From: Endomicrobiaceae bacterium
GTDB taxonomy: Bacteria; Elusimicrobiota; Endomicrobiia; Endomicrobiales; Endomicrobiaceae
Direction: 5' to 3'
Length of the DNA: 32,349 nucleotides
NCBI GenBank assembly: GCA_028711215.1
Contig: JAQTSO010000008.1
Coordinates: 16,625-48,973, forward strand
The notes below the pieces were generated by a model. It worked only from the letters and a program-made list of their open reading frames with translations. It made no database searches and had not been told where the DNA came from. Of the stretch, positions 1 to 9,367 are shown piece after piece; within the stretch, counting starts at the first letter, position 1, and every line of letters begins with the position of its first letter. Made by a program: the position numbers and the translations under genes.

Positions 1-1668
1 TTTGATCATATATTAAATGAGATACTAAAGAAAATCGAAGTTGAAAATTGTGAAGATTTAATATTGACGGTAGTGGAAAATTTTAAAAATTTTAATTTAG
101 TAAATAAAAAACGCATAGCGAAAAGAGTTTTAAAATGTTATTTGCATTTATATGTAGAGACAGCAGATAAAGAATTTATGAACAAAGCAATTAATATAGC
201 ACAATACAGCAGTCATGATATACATCTTTTGTTTAATGGTGCATTACAATTAAAAATAAAAGATTTAAATATTTATAATTTATTGAAGATATTTAAAAAT
301 AATCATGATATGTTTACGGACACTAATAATATGTTTACGGATTATAATAAATTGCAAATAGCAGAGTTAGTGTTATCTTGTCATACGGAAGATGTTGTTG
401 AAAAAGTTAATATTTTATGTGAATTTATAGATAATGATAAATGTTTTGATTGGAAATTATCAAATGCACTTTCGCTGGTATTGAGAGAAAAAAAATTACC
501 GGTTGATAAAAGAAATAATATTATAAAAATTCTTAAAAAGTATTACAAAAAAAATAATAACATAAAATATAAAAATATATTTTTAAATGAAATTGAAATA
601 TTACAAAATAAAATTATTTTAAAATCAAAGCCCAGAGCGATTATGGCTTCACTTACCACAAGATGTAATTTAAAATGTATCATGTGTAACGTAATAGATC
701 ATAATTCAAAGCAATTTTATAGCATGAATACTAAATTTTATAATTTCGTTGTGGCAAATATGCCTTATTTGGAAGAAGTTATATGGCAGGGTGGCGAAGT
801 TTTTTTATATGATAAATTTAAGTATCTGTCAGGTTTAGCATATAAATATAATGTCAGGCAAAGTATTATTACTAATGCATTATTATTGAATAAAGATTTA
901 ATTAATATGATTAATAAATATCGTATCAATCTTCAGGTTTCAGTAGATGCCGTTGACAAAAAAACTTATGAAGAGATCAGAGTAGGTGCTAAATATGAAA
1001 ATTTATTAAAAAAAATAGAGTTATTAAAAAAATATAGACATAAAGATAATACAACTAGGTACAGTCTTGAAACTGTAGTGATATCAAAGAATTTTAAAAA
1101 ATTGGAAGCTCTAGTTAAATTTGCAATATTTCATAAATTTGAATCGATATCCTTTCTAAAATACATTGTCTATGAAAAAAATGATTTACAGTTGTCCAAG
1201 GAACAAATTGATGAAGTTTCTAAGAAAATAAATTTACTTAGAAAAAAGTATAAAAATATAGTCATAAATACAAATATTGAACTTGATTGTAATTGTGAAG
1301 AAAAAAATAAATATGATAATGAAAATATTCAAGTTCAAAATAATAACGACACTAACAATGATAATAATAATGTACCGGAACATAAGGAAGATGGAAGTTA
1401 TAATGAGAAAATAGAAAAACAACACAACAACGATTTGTTTTGTATATCACCATGGACAAGAATTTATCTGGATTTTCAAAGTTATATAAGGATTACCTGT
1501 TTATCAAATCATATAGACATAAAAAAATATAAATATAATGAAATTTGGAATTGTGATGAATTGGTTGATTATAGAAGGAAAATAATTAATAATGATTTTT
1601 CAAACTGTAATTCTTTATGTAGAGGATGCGGCGAGTATACTGAAAGAGCGAAGATTGGTTTGTTTTAA
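1..1668 (+). CDS. TPR-radical SAM-SPASM-like protein, 5' end cut by window edge
   Basis: The frame is open from base 1, so the TTG at 64 is not a convincing start and the gene begins upstream of the window; 555 codons are visible. The first ~190 residues are helical and degenerate TPR-like. The radical SAM cysteines (CNLKCIMC) are encoded at 664-666, 676-678 and 685-687, and WQGGEVFLY begins at 784. The substrate-strand motif is SVDAVDKKTYEEIR, with Ala-Val where most relatives have Gly. An Asn-rich, probably disordered linker (about 1285-1430) leads to the SPASM-like domain, which starts CISPW at 1441. That domain is atypical: the usual D-x2-G turn is replaced, the middle C-x-C is a single Cys, and the end reads CNSLCRGC. 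A [4Fe-4S]/SAM enzyme is certain from the motif; the substrate is unknown. Confidence 0.9.
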   Translation, partial: FDHILNEILKKIEVENCEDLILTVVENFKNFNLVNKKRIAKRVLKCYLHLYVETADKEFMNKAINIAQYSSHDIHLLFNGALQLKIKDLNIYNLLKIFKNNHDMFTDTNNMFTDYNKLQIAELVLSCHTEDVVEKVNILCEFIDNDKCFDWKLSNALSLVLREKKLPVDKRNNIIKILKKYYKKNNNIKYKNIFLNEIEILQNKIILKSKPRAIMASLTTRCNLKCIMCNVIDHNSKQFYSMNTKFYNFVVANMPYLEEVIWQGGEVFLYDKFKYLSGLAYKYNVRQSIITNALLLNKDLINMINKYRINLQVSVDAVDKKTYEEIRVGAKYENLLKKIELLKKYRHKDNTTRYSLETVVISKNFKKLEALVKFAIFHKFESISFLKYIVYEKNDLQLSKEQIDEVSKKINLLRKKYKNIVINTNIELDCNCEEKNKYDNENIQVQNNNDTNNDNNNVPEHKEDGSYNEKIEKQHNNDLFCISPWTRIYLDFQSYIRITCLSNHIDIKKYKYNEIWNCDELVDYRRKIINNDFSNCNSLCRGCGEYTERAKIGLF

Positions 1669-1679
1669 TTAAGTTCAAC

Positions 1680-1685
1680 AGGTGG
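1680..1685 (+). promoter_or_regulatory. Shine-Dalgarno site deciding the start at 1691
   Basis: AGGTGG lies five bases before ATG 1691. The GTG at 1682 falls inside this site, so the longer in-frame start at 1682 is unlikely. Confidence 0.6.
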
Positions 1686-1690
1686 AATAT

Positions 1691-3199
1691 ATGACAGATG
1701 AATTAAAATATAAATCAGCGATTAATGATATCGGTATCTTATTGGAATTGCTTAAAGATTTCAGACAGTCAAATCAGTTTTCAAAAGCCGAAGATTTAAT
1801 CAATAAAAATAAACATTTATTATCAGAAAGTTCGGAACTCAATTTTGAACTTGCGAATATTTATGTTGCGCTTGGTAAAATTGACAAAGCAATTGAAATA
1901 TTTGAAAAATTAATTCAAAATCGTGATTTTGATATTACAATTGCGGTCAGGGAATTGATTAAGCTGTATAAGATAAAGGGAAAATATAAAAAAGCAGTAG
2001 ATTGTATTAACATTGCAGTAGAAAAAGGCAATGATAATTTGGATTTATATATTGAAAAAATTATTCAGCAAAGGCTTATACCTGATGGAAAATCAGCAAT
2101 TGAAACTTTACAAAATCTAAAGAAAATAAAAAATAATAAAAGTGAAAGTTTTATTAAAAATATTGAATCAGTTGAAAGTTCAAGGCAAGTTATAGCTCCA
2201 TACAGAGTTTTTTTTACATGGGGTATGCATTATCAATGTAATTACAATTGTACGTATTGTTATGCTCCGAAACCGCATGATATTACATTTGATAATAATA
2301 AAAATAACAAGGCTTTATATCTTTCAACCGAACAGTTGGTAGACAGCTGGAAATTTGTTTTTGATAAGTATGGAACATCCAGAATAAGATTGGACGGCGG
2401 AGAACCGACAATATATCCTAATTTTTATTATATTTTGAAAGAATTGTTAAAAATGCACAGATTGCAAATTAATACAAATTTGTCATTTGATGTTAAAGAA
2501 TTTTGTGATAATTCAGATCCACAAAAAGTAAGGATTGATGCAAGTCTACATTGTGAATATACTAAATTGGATGATTATGTAAAAAAATTGGAATACTTAA
2601 AAAAACATGGATACAAGTTGGTGGTTTCGTATGTTGCTTATCCGGATTTTATAAACAATATTCCACTGGCAAAAAAAATTATACAAAGTGAACTCAATAT
2701 ACCATTTTTGATTCATCCTTATTCCGGATTTTATAATGACAGACAATATCCGGCATCATATAATGAGGATGAAAAAAATATTATTTATAATACGGATTAT
2801 AAAAGTATTACGGAGTTAACATGGAGAGCAGAAAGAAAAGGTAATTATAAACCGAGATTCGGAAAAGAGAAGGATATAAAGTTAACCGAAAAACAAATTG
2901 CAGAAAATGAATCGATAAAACAGATGAAACAAATTGAAAATAAAAATGATAATGAGTTTAAATTATGTGAGATGGGCAGGATGTATGCAAGAATTTATCC
3001 GAACGGAAATGTATACAGATGTTGTGCATATGACGGCAACACATATTTGGGCAATTTATTTGATAAAACGATTAAATTGCTGGACAGAGCAGAGAAATGT
3101 TATAATACTAAAGATTGTCGTTGTTGGAGATGCATGATACCGGGTGAAGAAAGCAGATGGTTGAATACATGGATGGATGATTGGGAAATTTCATTTTAG
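1691..3199 (+). CDS. TPR-radical SAM protein of a divergent subtype (CTYC/GGEPT)
   Basis: 502 residues from ATG 1691. TPR-like helices occupy roughly residues 15-140 (for example ELANIYVALGKIDKAIEIFE). The radical SAM cysteines are C183, C187 and C190 (CNYNCTYCYAP), followed by LDGGEPTIY at about 234-242. This is the wording of the mainstream radical SAM/SPASM fold; the neighbours have CxMC and W-x-GGEV. The LNE...SKPR junction seen in the neighbours is absent. The C-terminal domain carries C426, C444, C445, C470, C476, C478 and C481, enough for at least one auxiliary Fe-S cluster. It has RIYPNGNVYRCC in place of the C-x2-PW start. The protein ends in a Trp-rich tail. It lies 22 bases after the previous gene and 9 before the next. 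The substrate is unknown; it may do a different step from the rest of the block. Confidence 0.9.
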   Translation: MTDELKYKSAINDIGILLELLKDFRQSNQFSKAEDLINKNKHLLSESSELNFELANIYVALGKIDKAIEIFEKLIQNRDFDITIAVRELIKLYKIKGKYKKAVDCINIAVEKGNDNLDLYIEKIIQQRLIPDGKSAIETLQNLKKIKNNKSESFIKNIESVESSRQVIAPYRVFFTWGMHYQCNYNCTYCYAPKPHDITFDNNKNNKALYLSTEQLVDSWKFVFDKYGTSRIRLDGGEPTIYPNFYYILKELLKMHRLQINTNLSFDVKEFCDNSDPQKVRIDASLHCEYTKLDDYVKKLEYLKKHGYKLVVSYVAYPDFINNIPLAKKIIQSELNIPFLIHPYSGFYNDRQYPASYNEDEKNIIYNTDYKSITELTWRAERKGNYKPRFGKEKDIKLTEKQIAENESIKQMKQIENKNDNEFKLCEMGRMYARIYPNGNVYRCCAYDGNTYLGNLFDKTIKLLDRAEKCYNTKDCRCWRCMIPGEESRWLNTWMDDWEISF

Positions 3200-3208
3200 A
3201 GGTTTTAC

Positions 3209-5014
3209 ATGGAAAATGTTTTAGCACAGGCATATCAATTACAAAATAATAAACAATTTAACGAATCTACCGAAAAGTTTAAAAAATTGCTTGATGACAA
3301 ACAATATTATCCGATTGCCATTTTTGAAATCGGAAAAAATTATAAGATGTCTAATAATCCTATAGCAGCTATTGATTGTTTTGCAGAGCTTGTTAATTAT
3401 GATAATCATAATGGACAGGCAATCACAGAATTATCCCAAACAGCATGTTTGTCAAAAAATTATGATAAAGCAGAAATTTTGTTGAAAAATTTGATAGAAA
3501 AAACAAACAATGAGATATGTTTTATAGAGTATATAAATATTTTATTTTCAAAGAATGATATTAAAACGGCAGATGAATACATACAAAGAGCCGTCAGTTT
3601 AAATAAAGGCAGTGTTGAGATTAAATTCCTAGAGGCAAAATTATATAGAAATAAACAATATTTAACAAAAGCTATAGATATTTATAATGATATTTTGGGA
3701 AAAACAAATGACAAAGAAAATGTTTATATTGAACTGGCTGAGATATATTTTTTAAAGGGACAATATAAAGAAGCGATAGAATATTTTGAAAGGGCAGCTG
3801 ATAAAAAAAATGATAAATATATATATTTGAAATTAGTTGAACTTTATTATTTAATTGGAGAAAATGATAAATCAGACTATGCCGGCAAAAAAGCGTTGGA
3901 ATTAACATCTCAAAATAAATTTGACCAAGATGTAATCTTAAACGAAATTGAAATATTACAACGAAAAACAATACTAAAATCAAAGATGAAAAGATTATGG
4001 GTAACTGTTACATCAAGATGTAATATAAGATGTAAAACTTGCGGATTGTGGCACAATAAATGGGATTTGCCTTATAAAACGGCAAAAGAGGTCATGTCTA
4101 ATTATCCATATTTAGAAAGACTTGTTTGGCTGGGCGGTGAAGTTTTTTTATATAAACATTTTGAAGAAATGTTTGATGAGGCAGGTAAGTGGGATAATTT
4201 GAAACAACAAGTTATTACAAACGGTGTTGCTTTAAATAAAAAATGGATTGAAAAAATCATAAATACAAAAAATTCTGAACTTACATTTTCAATTGACGGT
4301 ACGACAAAAGAAGTTTATGAAGAAATCAGACAAGGATCAAATTTTGAAAAACTTCTTGAAAATGTCAGATATACAATGGAAATAAAGAAGAAATTGGGAG
4401 TGCAAAAAGATATAAGGATGAATTCGGTTATAATGAGAACAAATTATAAGCAAATATATGATTTATTGGATTTTGCAAAAAAGGAAGGATTTAACCAATT
4501 ATCTCTTATGGCTTTGCATTTCGCTGAAGATTTGAATGAAGATATATTTTATAGCACGACAAAAGATCAGGAAGCACAGAAATATGTATATAAAGCAATA
4601 CCTATTCTTAAAGAAAAAGCTAAGGAGTACAACATAGATTTAGATTTGCTTTTGCCATGTGGAGATGAGAGTTTTGATGAAATTATATTCCAAAAGAATG
4701 AGCAGATTACGGAAAATATTCCTGAAAATAAAATTGATAGTAAAGTTCAAATAAATGATGTCAAGGAAGAACCTAAAGATTTAATAGTTCCTGTAAACAG
4801 AGTATGTTGCAAAATGCCTTGGGATTATATGATGATATGTGACGAAGGTAATGTTATAGTTACCGGTTCATGTGTAAGAAGTATAGGCAATATATATAAT
4901 AATTCTATAGATGAAATATGGAACAGTGAAGTTTCACAGGAATATAGGCAAAGAATGATTGATAAAAAATTTACTGAAGACAGTTGCAGAACGGAGTGTA
5001 CAGGCAGATGGTAG
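3209..5014 (+). CDS. TPR-radical SAM-SPASM-like protein
   Basis: 601 residues. The start ATG 3209 follows AGAGG (3198-3202), which overlaps the previous stop. About six TPR-like repeats fill residues 1-240; the clearest is near 170-205 (YIELAEIYFLKGQYKEAIEY). The junction LNEIEILQRKTILKSKMK is followed by C271, C275 and C278 (CNIRCKTC), then WLGGEVFLYKHF (W307) and SIDGTTKEVYEEIR. The linker around 495-530 is rich in Glu, Asn and Lys. The SPASM-like part starts at C533-C534 (CCKMPW), has only one Cys in the middle (GSCVRS) where most paralogs have C-x-C, and ends CRTEC. The gene overlaps the next by seven bases, suggesting translational coupling. The substrate is unknown. Confidence 0.92.
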   Translation: MENVLAQAYQLQNNKQFNESTEKFKKLLDDKQYYPIAIFEIGKNYKMSNNPIAAIDCFAELVNYDNHNGQAITELSQTACLSKNYDKAEILLKNLIEKTNNEICFIEYINILFSKNDIKTADEYIQRAVSLNKGSVEIKFLEAKLYRNKQYLTKAIDIYNDILGKTNDKENVYIELAEIYFLKGQYKEAIEYFERAADKKNDKYIYLKLVELYYLIGENDKSDYAGKKALELTSQNKFDQDVILNEIEILQRKTILKSKMKRLWVTVTSRCNIRCKTCGLWHNKWDLPYKTAKEVMSNYPYLERLVWLGGEVFLYKHFEEMFDEAGKWDNLKQQVITNGVALNKKWIEKIINTKNSELTFSIDGTTKEVYEEIRQGSNFEKLLENVRYTMEIKKKLGVQKDIRMNSVIMRTNYKQIYDLLDFAKKEGFNQLSLMALHFAEDLNEDIFYSTTKDQEAQKYVYKAIPILKEKAKEYNIDLDLLLPCGDESFDEIIFQKNEQITENIPENKIDSKVQINDVKEEPKDLIVPVNRVCCKMPWDYMMICDEGNVIVTGSCVRSIGNIYNNSIDEIWNSEVSQEYRQRMIDKKFTEDSCRTECTGRW

Positions 5015-6654
5015 AAATTAAGAAAGAAATTATTATTGAAAATGCAAAACAACATATATCTGAAGGCAAGTATGATGTGGCACTTGATATGCTTTTGCCA
5101 ATATTGAATATTGAGGATTTAGCAGTTTCGTTTGAATATGCCAAAATTTTATACTTTTTAAAAAAACATAATGAAGCAATAGAATTATTGAAAAAATTAA
5201 ATAATAAATATCCGAATGACAATAATGTATTGGATATTTTATCAAAGTCTTACAAAGAAACCGGAAGAATAGAAGAATTTGTTAATCTTTTAGAAAAATC
5301 TTTAAATGAAACAAATATTGAATTTTGTTTAGAATTGGCAAATGAATATTATCTGGAAAAAAATTATGAGACATCTGCAAAATTTTATAACAGATATTTA
5401 AATTCCAAAAAAGATGCATTGCCGGTAGCATCCAAATTGGTGCAGATTTATAACTTTATAGGACAAAGAAACAAAGCAATAGAAATAAGCAGTGAATATC
5501 TTGAACATATAGAAGTTAAAGGTAATAAATTTTTATCAAATTTATTTTTAAATGAATTGGAAATAGCACAAGAAAAAACTATTTTACAATCGAATCCCAG
5601 GATTATGCTTGTTGCATTAACAAACAGATGTAATTTAAAATGTCCTATGTGTGCCACAAGAGAAGAATCAAATTGTTGGGATATATCAGAAGATTTTAAA
5701 GAATATATAATAAAAAATTTACCAAATCTGGAACTTATTACATGGCAGGGCGGAGAGGTTTTTTTATACAAAGGTTTTGAAAATTTATTCTTAGAGGCAA
5801 GTAAAAATAAATATTTGAAACAAATTATTATAACCAATGGCTTGTTATTGAATGAGCATTGGGTAAAATTATTAATAAAAGCAAGTTATCTGGATCTTAC
5901 AATATCAATAGACAGCATAGAGAAAAATGCATATGAGACCATCAGACTCGGTGCAAAATTTGAGGTTTTATTAGCTAACTTAAAATATTTAAAATTGGTA
6001 AGGCAAGAAAACAAATCTAATATAACTTTGACAATGAGAATAACAATTTCGGATGAAAATGTTTATTCTTTGGAGCAGATGGTAGATTTTGCAATAGAAT
6101 ACCGCTTTGATATCATTGTATTATCACCGTTAGACATTGAACAGCATAGTTTTACAAAATATAATTATTTTAATAAATCAAAAGAAGAACTTATGAAATT
6201 AAAAGAATTAAAAATAAAAGTTTTAGAGAAATCCAGAAAAAACAATATCAAAATTATTGATACGTTACCGGATATAAACCCAATATTAGATAGTTTTGAT
6301 ATAGGGAATGAAAATATTGATGAAACAAACGCCAATATGGCAGATGAAAACAATACTTGTTGCCAAAAGGATGAAATTAAAATACATGAAGAAGTTGAAC
6401 CTTTGAAAATGCCTTTGTGTTTGCGTCCGTGGAGACAGATTGCTACAACAGTCCACGGAAAAATAAGACCCGAATGTTTATGTTTAAAGAATGTTGACTT
6501 GGCTTATCAATGTGAGGATTTTAGCAGTATTTGGAATAGTGAAAATATGCAGGAATACAGACGCAAATTAATAAATTTCGATCAAGCTTGGTGCTGTAAA
6601 GAATGTATAAATAATATTGTTTCTGACGAACATAAAAAATTTGTATGTGTCTGA
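5008..6654 (+). CDS. TPR-radical SAM-SPASM-like protein
   Basis: 548 residues from ATG 5008, inside the previous gene's last codons (ATGGTAG), with GGAG at 4993-4996 upstream. A TTG at 4984 is in frame but less likely. TPR helices span roughly 1-175. The junction LNELEIAQEKTILQSNPR precedes C208, C212 and C215 (CNLKCPMC), the only member with Pro in the loop. WQGGEVFLYKGF follows. The usual SIDG is SIDS here (SIDSIEKNAYETIR). The SPASM-like domain starts at C471 (CLRPW), contains ECLC in the middle and ends WCCKEC, with extra cysteines nearby (YQCED, FVCV at the end). A 44-base gap separates it from the next gene. The substrate is unknown. Confidence 0.92.
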   Translation: MVEIKKEIIIENAKQHISEGKYDVALDMLLPILNIEDLAVSFEYAKILYFLKKHNEAIELLKKLNNKYPNDNNVLDILSKSYKETGRIEEFVNLLEKSLNETNIEFCLELANEYYLEKNYETSAKFYNRYLNSKKDALPVASKLVQIYNFIGQRNKAIEISSEYLEHIEVKGNKFLSNLFLNELEIAQEKTILQSNPRIMLVALTNRCNLKCPMCATREESNCWDISEDFKEYIIKNLPNLELITWQGGEVFLYKGFENLFLEASKNKYLKQIIITNGLLLNEHWVKLLIKASYLDLTISIDSIEKNAYETIRLGAKFEVLLANLKYLKLVRQENKSNITLTMRITISDENVYSLEQMVDFAIEYRFDIIVLSPLDIEQHSFTKYNYFNKSKEELMKLKELKIKVLEKSRKNNIKIIDTLPDINPILDSFDIGNENIDETNANMADENNTCCQKDEIKIHEEVEPLKMPLCLRPWRQIATTVHGKIRPECLCLKNVDLAYQCEDFSSIWNSENMQEYRRKLINFDQAWCCKECINNIVSDEHKKFVCV

Positions 6655-6698
6655 AGAGATTATTAAATTAATAAAAATAAAGTATATAGAGATAAAAA

Positions 6699-7748
6699 AT
6701 GAATAAAGTGAAAGATAATTTAGATTTAAACGTGCAGGAAATCAAAGATAAAAAGGTTATTTTGAAATCATATCCACAAAGAATGATAGTAACATTATCT
6801 ACAAAATGTAATTCCAGATGTATTATGTGTGAAGTTGTTAAAACACAATGGGATATACCGGATAGAGTAGTAGATGAGATAAAATTTTTGCTCCCATATA
6901 TGAAAAGTATAAACTGGCAGGGTGGGGAAGTCTTGGTGTTGGATTATTTTGAAAAACTTTTTTTAGAATCTCTTAATAATAAACAATTAAAACAAACTAT
7001 CGTAACAAACGGCATGTTACTAAATGACAGATGGATAGATTTGCTTACAGAGTCTAATGTGGAGCTTACTGTTTCTATAGATGGACTTGATAAAGAAATA
7101 TATGAGAAGATTAGATGTGGTTCAAAATTTGATGTTTTAATGAAAAATTTAAAAAAATTAAATGAAATAAGAAAAAAGAAGAATTCAAAACTTGTGTTGA
7201 AAATGCATACAGTTGTTATGAGATCAAATTATAAAGAAGTTGAAAATTTTATTGAATTTGCCAAACGATATGATTTTGATGTTGTATACATGATGCCGAT
7301 ATATGGCGGACAGGATATCCCTGAAAATATATATATAAATGATGAAAAAAACATCTTAAAAGATTTAACAAAAAAAATAGAACAAGCGGTATATAAAAGT
7401 ACCGAATATGGCATTAACTTTTTCCATTCACTTCCGATCATAAAAGAGGAAAAACCAAAAGACAGTGACGAATGCACAGAAACAGCAGAAAATATATGTA
7501 TAGAAAAAAAAGATAGAATGCTTTGTTTTTTACCATGGCAACAATTGAATATTGACCCGGGAGGAGAAGTCAGACCCGGATGTTTATGCAAAACAAATAT
7601 TGGAAGTGTTATGGATAGTTCAATATTAGATATTTGGAATAATTCTAAAATGCAAGAATATCGTTGCAAAATTTTATTGGGTAATCCCGATATATGCAGC
7701 GTTGATTGTATAAAAGGCAATGTGCCTGAAAATATGAGGGGAATTTAG
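6699..7748 (+). CDS. Radical SAM-SPASM-like protein lacking the TPR domain
   Basis: 349 residues, the shortest member. It begins almost directly at the junction segment (VQEIKDKKVILKSYPQR), so the radical SAM cysteines are already at C37, C41 and C44 (CNSRCIMC). The core is complete: WQGGEVLVLDYF, then SIDGLDKEIYEKIR. The SPASM-like domain starts at C276 (CFLPW), has GCLC and ends CSVDC. The start ATG 6699 has only a weak purine-rich stretch (AGAG at 6688-6691) upstream. The 44-base gap before it is too short to hide a TPR domain in another frame, so the absence is real and not a frameshift. All core motifs are kept, arguing for a working enzyme. It could borrow a TPR partner from a neighbouring protein; that is inference. 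Confidence 0.9.
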   Translation: MNKVKDNLDLNVQEIKDKKVILKSYPQRMIVTLSTKCNSRCIMCEVVKTQWDIPDRVVDEIKFLLPYMKSINWQGGEVLVLDYFEKLFLESLNNKQLKQTIVTNGMLLNDRWIDLLTESNVELTVSIDGLDKEIYEKIRCGSKFDVLMKNLKKLNEIRKKKNSKLVLKMHTVVMRSNYKEVENFIEFAKRYDFDVVYMMPIYGGQDIPENIYINDEKNILKDLTKKIEQAVYKSTEYGINFFHSLPIIKEEKPKDSDECTETAENICIEKKDRMLCFLPWQQLNIDPGGEVRPGCLCKTNIGSVMDSSILDIWNNSKMQEYRCKILLGNPDICSVDCIKGNVPENMRGI

Positions 7749-7750
7749 CA

Positions 7751-9361
7751 ATGCATACTGAGAAAATAGAAGAAGCAAAAAAATTAATAAGAGAAAATAA
7801 ATTAAAAGATGCAGAAACAATATTGATGAATGTAGACGATAAATATGCTGTTTTTGAACTTGCAAAAATTAAAATAATACAAGGTAACGATAATGAAGCC
7901 GAAAATTTATATAAAAAAGTTTTGCAATTAGATAGTAATTTACATGAAGCTGATTTAGAACTTGCAAGAATTTACCAAAGACAAAGACGCAATGAGCTTG
8001 CAATGCAATTCTATAATAAATTTACGGATAAAATTAAAAATGATGTTTCTGTTTTTAAAGAAATGGGAAGACTTTATGAATCTATGGGTAATGTTGACGA
8101 AGCTTTGTTGAATATCGATAAAGCACATCAATTGGCAAAAGACGATATAATGACTAATTTTGAATTAGGCATTGCTTACAGAGAATCCGGAAAAGATCAA
8201 GAATCTGCCGATGTTTTTAAAAAAATGTTGGATGATAACCGGATAAAAAATGACAAATTTTTGCATAATAAGGCTCTTAATGAGTATGAAATATCAATGA
8301 GAAAAGAAATTTTGGAATCAAAGCCGAGAGCAATGATTGGTATGATAATGAACAAGTGTAATATCAGTTGCAGGATATGTGATATTTGGCGAGAAGGAGT
8401 TTGGCAGGAACCCGACAGGATATTAAAGGAAATCGTTGAGCTTTTGCCGTATATGGAAGATATTTGTTGGCAGGGCGGAGAAGTTTTTTTAATGAATGGT
8501 TTTGAAGATATGCTTTCAGAAGGCGTTAAATGTAAAAATTTAAATCAGGTTATTTTTACTAACGGATTATTGTTAAACGAAAGAAACTTGGAAATTATTG
8601 CTAAGGGTAATGTTGAACTGGTTTTATCTATAGATGGGGCGACAAAAGAAAGTTATGAATATATAAGAAGAGGGGCAAGTTTTGACAAACTTTGCAAAGT
8701 TCTGGAATTGATAAAAGAAGTCAGAAAATCAACAGGTGCAAAAATTAACACATATTATAATCCTGTAATATGTAAAACAAATCATAAAGAAATTGAAGAA
8801 ATGGTTGAGTTTGCCAAAAAATATGAATTTACCGCAATCACATTGAATCCGATAAGAGGATATCCTGAGGAAAATATTTTCCAACCAATAGACGAAAAGG
8901 CATTTGATTTTATGAGACAAATAATTCCTGTGGCAGAAGCAAAAGCCAAGAAATATGGGATAAGATTTAACAATTGGATGCCTGTAGATTGCGGATGTAA
9001 GGAAATCACTTTTAAACATGAGCTTATAAATGAATCAGTTGTCAAAGAAGATAATAAGATTGAAGTATCAGAAAAAAAGAATTTGGAAGATAATAAGAAA
9101 AAAATTAACAACAGAATGATATGTTATGCTCCATGGCAAAGACTTTTGTTAGATAATATGGGGCAAACCAGACCATATGCAATGTGTACAAAATGGTTAG
9201 GAAGCACGGAGGAATTCTCACTGGGAGAACTTTGGAACAGTAAGAATATGCAAATATATAGAAGAAAATTGGCACAAAACGATTTTCATGACATATGTCA
9301 GCCCGAATGTATTTCAGGTCAAATAAGATATAAATTGTGCAGACCTGTTGAGGATAAATAG
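7751..9361 (+). CDS. TPR-radical SAM-SPASM-like protein
   Basis: 536 residues. ATG 7751 is two bases after the previous stop, with GAGGGG (7736-7741) as ribosome site inside the previous gene. TPR repeats at about 35-165 are among the most canonical in the block (ELARIYQRQRRNELAMQFYN, EMGRLYESMGNVDEALLNID, ELGIAYRESGKDQESADVFK). The junction is LNEYEISMRKEILESKPR. Radical SAM cysteines are C203, C207 and C210 (CNISCRIC), followed by WQGGEVFLMNGF and SIDGATKESYEYIR. The linker around 420-450 is Lys/Glu/Asn rich. The SPASM-like domain starts at C458 (CYAPW); its middle motif is reduced to a single Cys (AMCTKW) and it ends CQPEC. The substrate is unknown. Confidence 0.93.
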   Translation: MHTEKIEEAKKLIRENKLKDAETILMNVDDKYAVFELAKIKIIQGNDNEAENLYKKVLQLDSNLHEADLELARIYQRQRRNELAMQFYNKFTDKIKNDVSVFKEMGRLYESMGNVDEALLNIDKAHQLAKDDIMTNFELGIAYRESGKDQESADVFKKMLDDNRIKNDKFLHNKALNEYEISMRKEILESKPRAMIGMIMNKCNISCRICDIWREGVWQEPDRILKEIVELLPYMEDICWQGGEVFLMNGFEDMLSEGVKCKNLNQVIFTNGLLLNERNLEIIAKGNVELVLSIDGATKESYEYIRRGASFDKLCKVLELIKEVRKSTGAKINTYYNPVICKTNHKEIEEMVEFAKKYEFTAITLNPIRGYPEENIFQPIDEKAFDFMRQIIPVAEAKAKKYGIRFNNWMPVDCGCKEITFKHELINESVVKEDNKIEVSEKKNLEDNKKKINNRMICYAPWQRLLLDNMGQTRPYAMCTKWLGSTEEFSLGELWNSKNMQIYRRKLAQNDFHDICQPECISGQIRYKLCRPVEDK

Positions 9362-9367
9362 AAAATA

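Noticed and set aside
1234-1425. Reverse-strand open frame inside the first gene
   Set aside because: It is the complement of the Asn/Lys-rich linker, giving an Ile/Phe-rich nonsense protein; the many other reverse frames in the window are likewise shadows of intact + strand genes.
4984-5007. Upstream TTG start for the gene at 5008
   Set aside because: It would lie deep in the previous gene; ATG 5008 gives the normal short overlap and the protein begins there with its TPR helix.
6699-7748. Interpretation of the TPR-less gene as a truncated pseudogene
   Set aside because: All core and SPASM-like motifs are intact, the frame is open, it has a proper ATG, and the upstream gap is too small for a broken TPR remnant.
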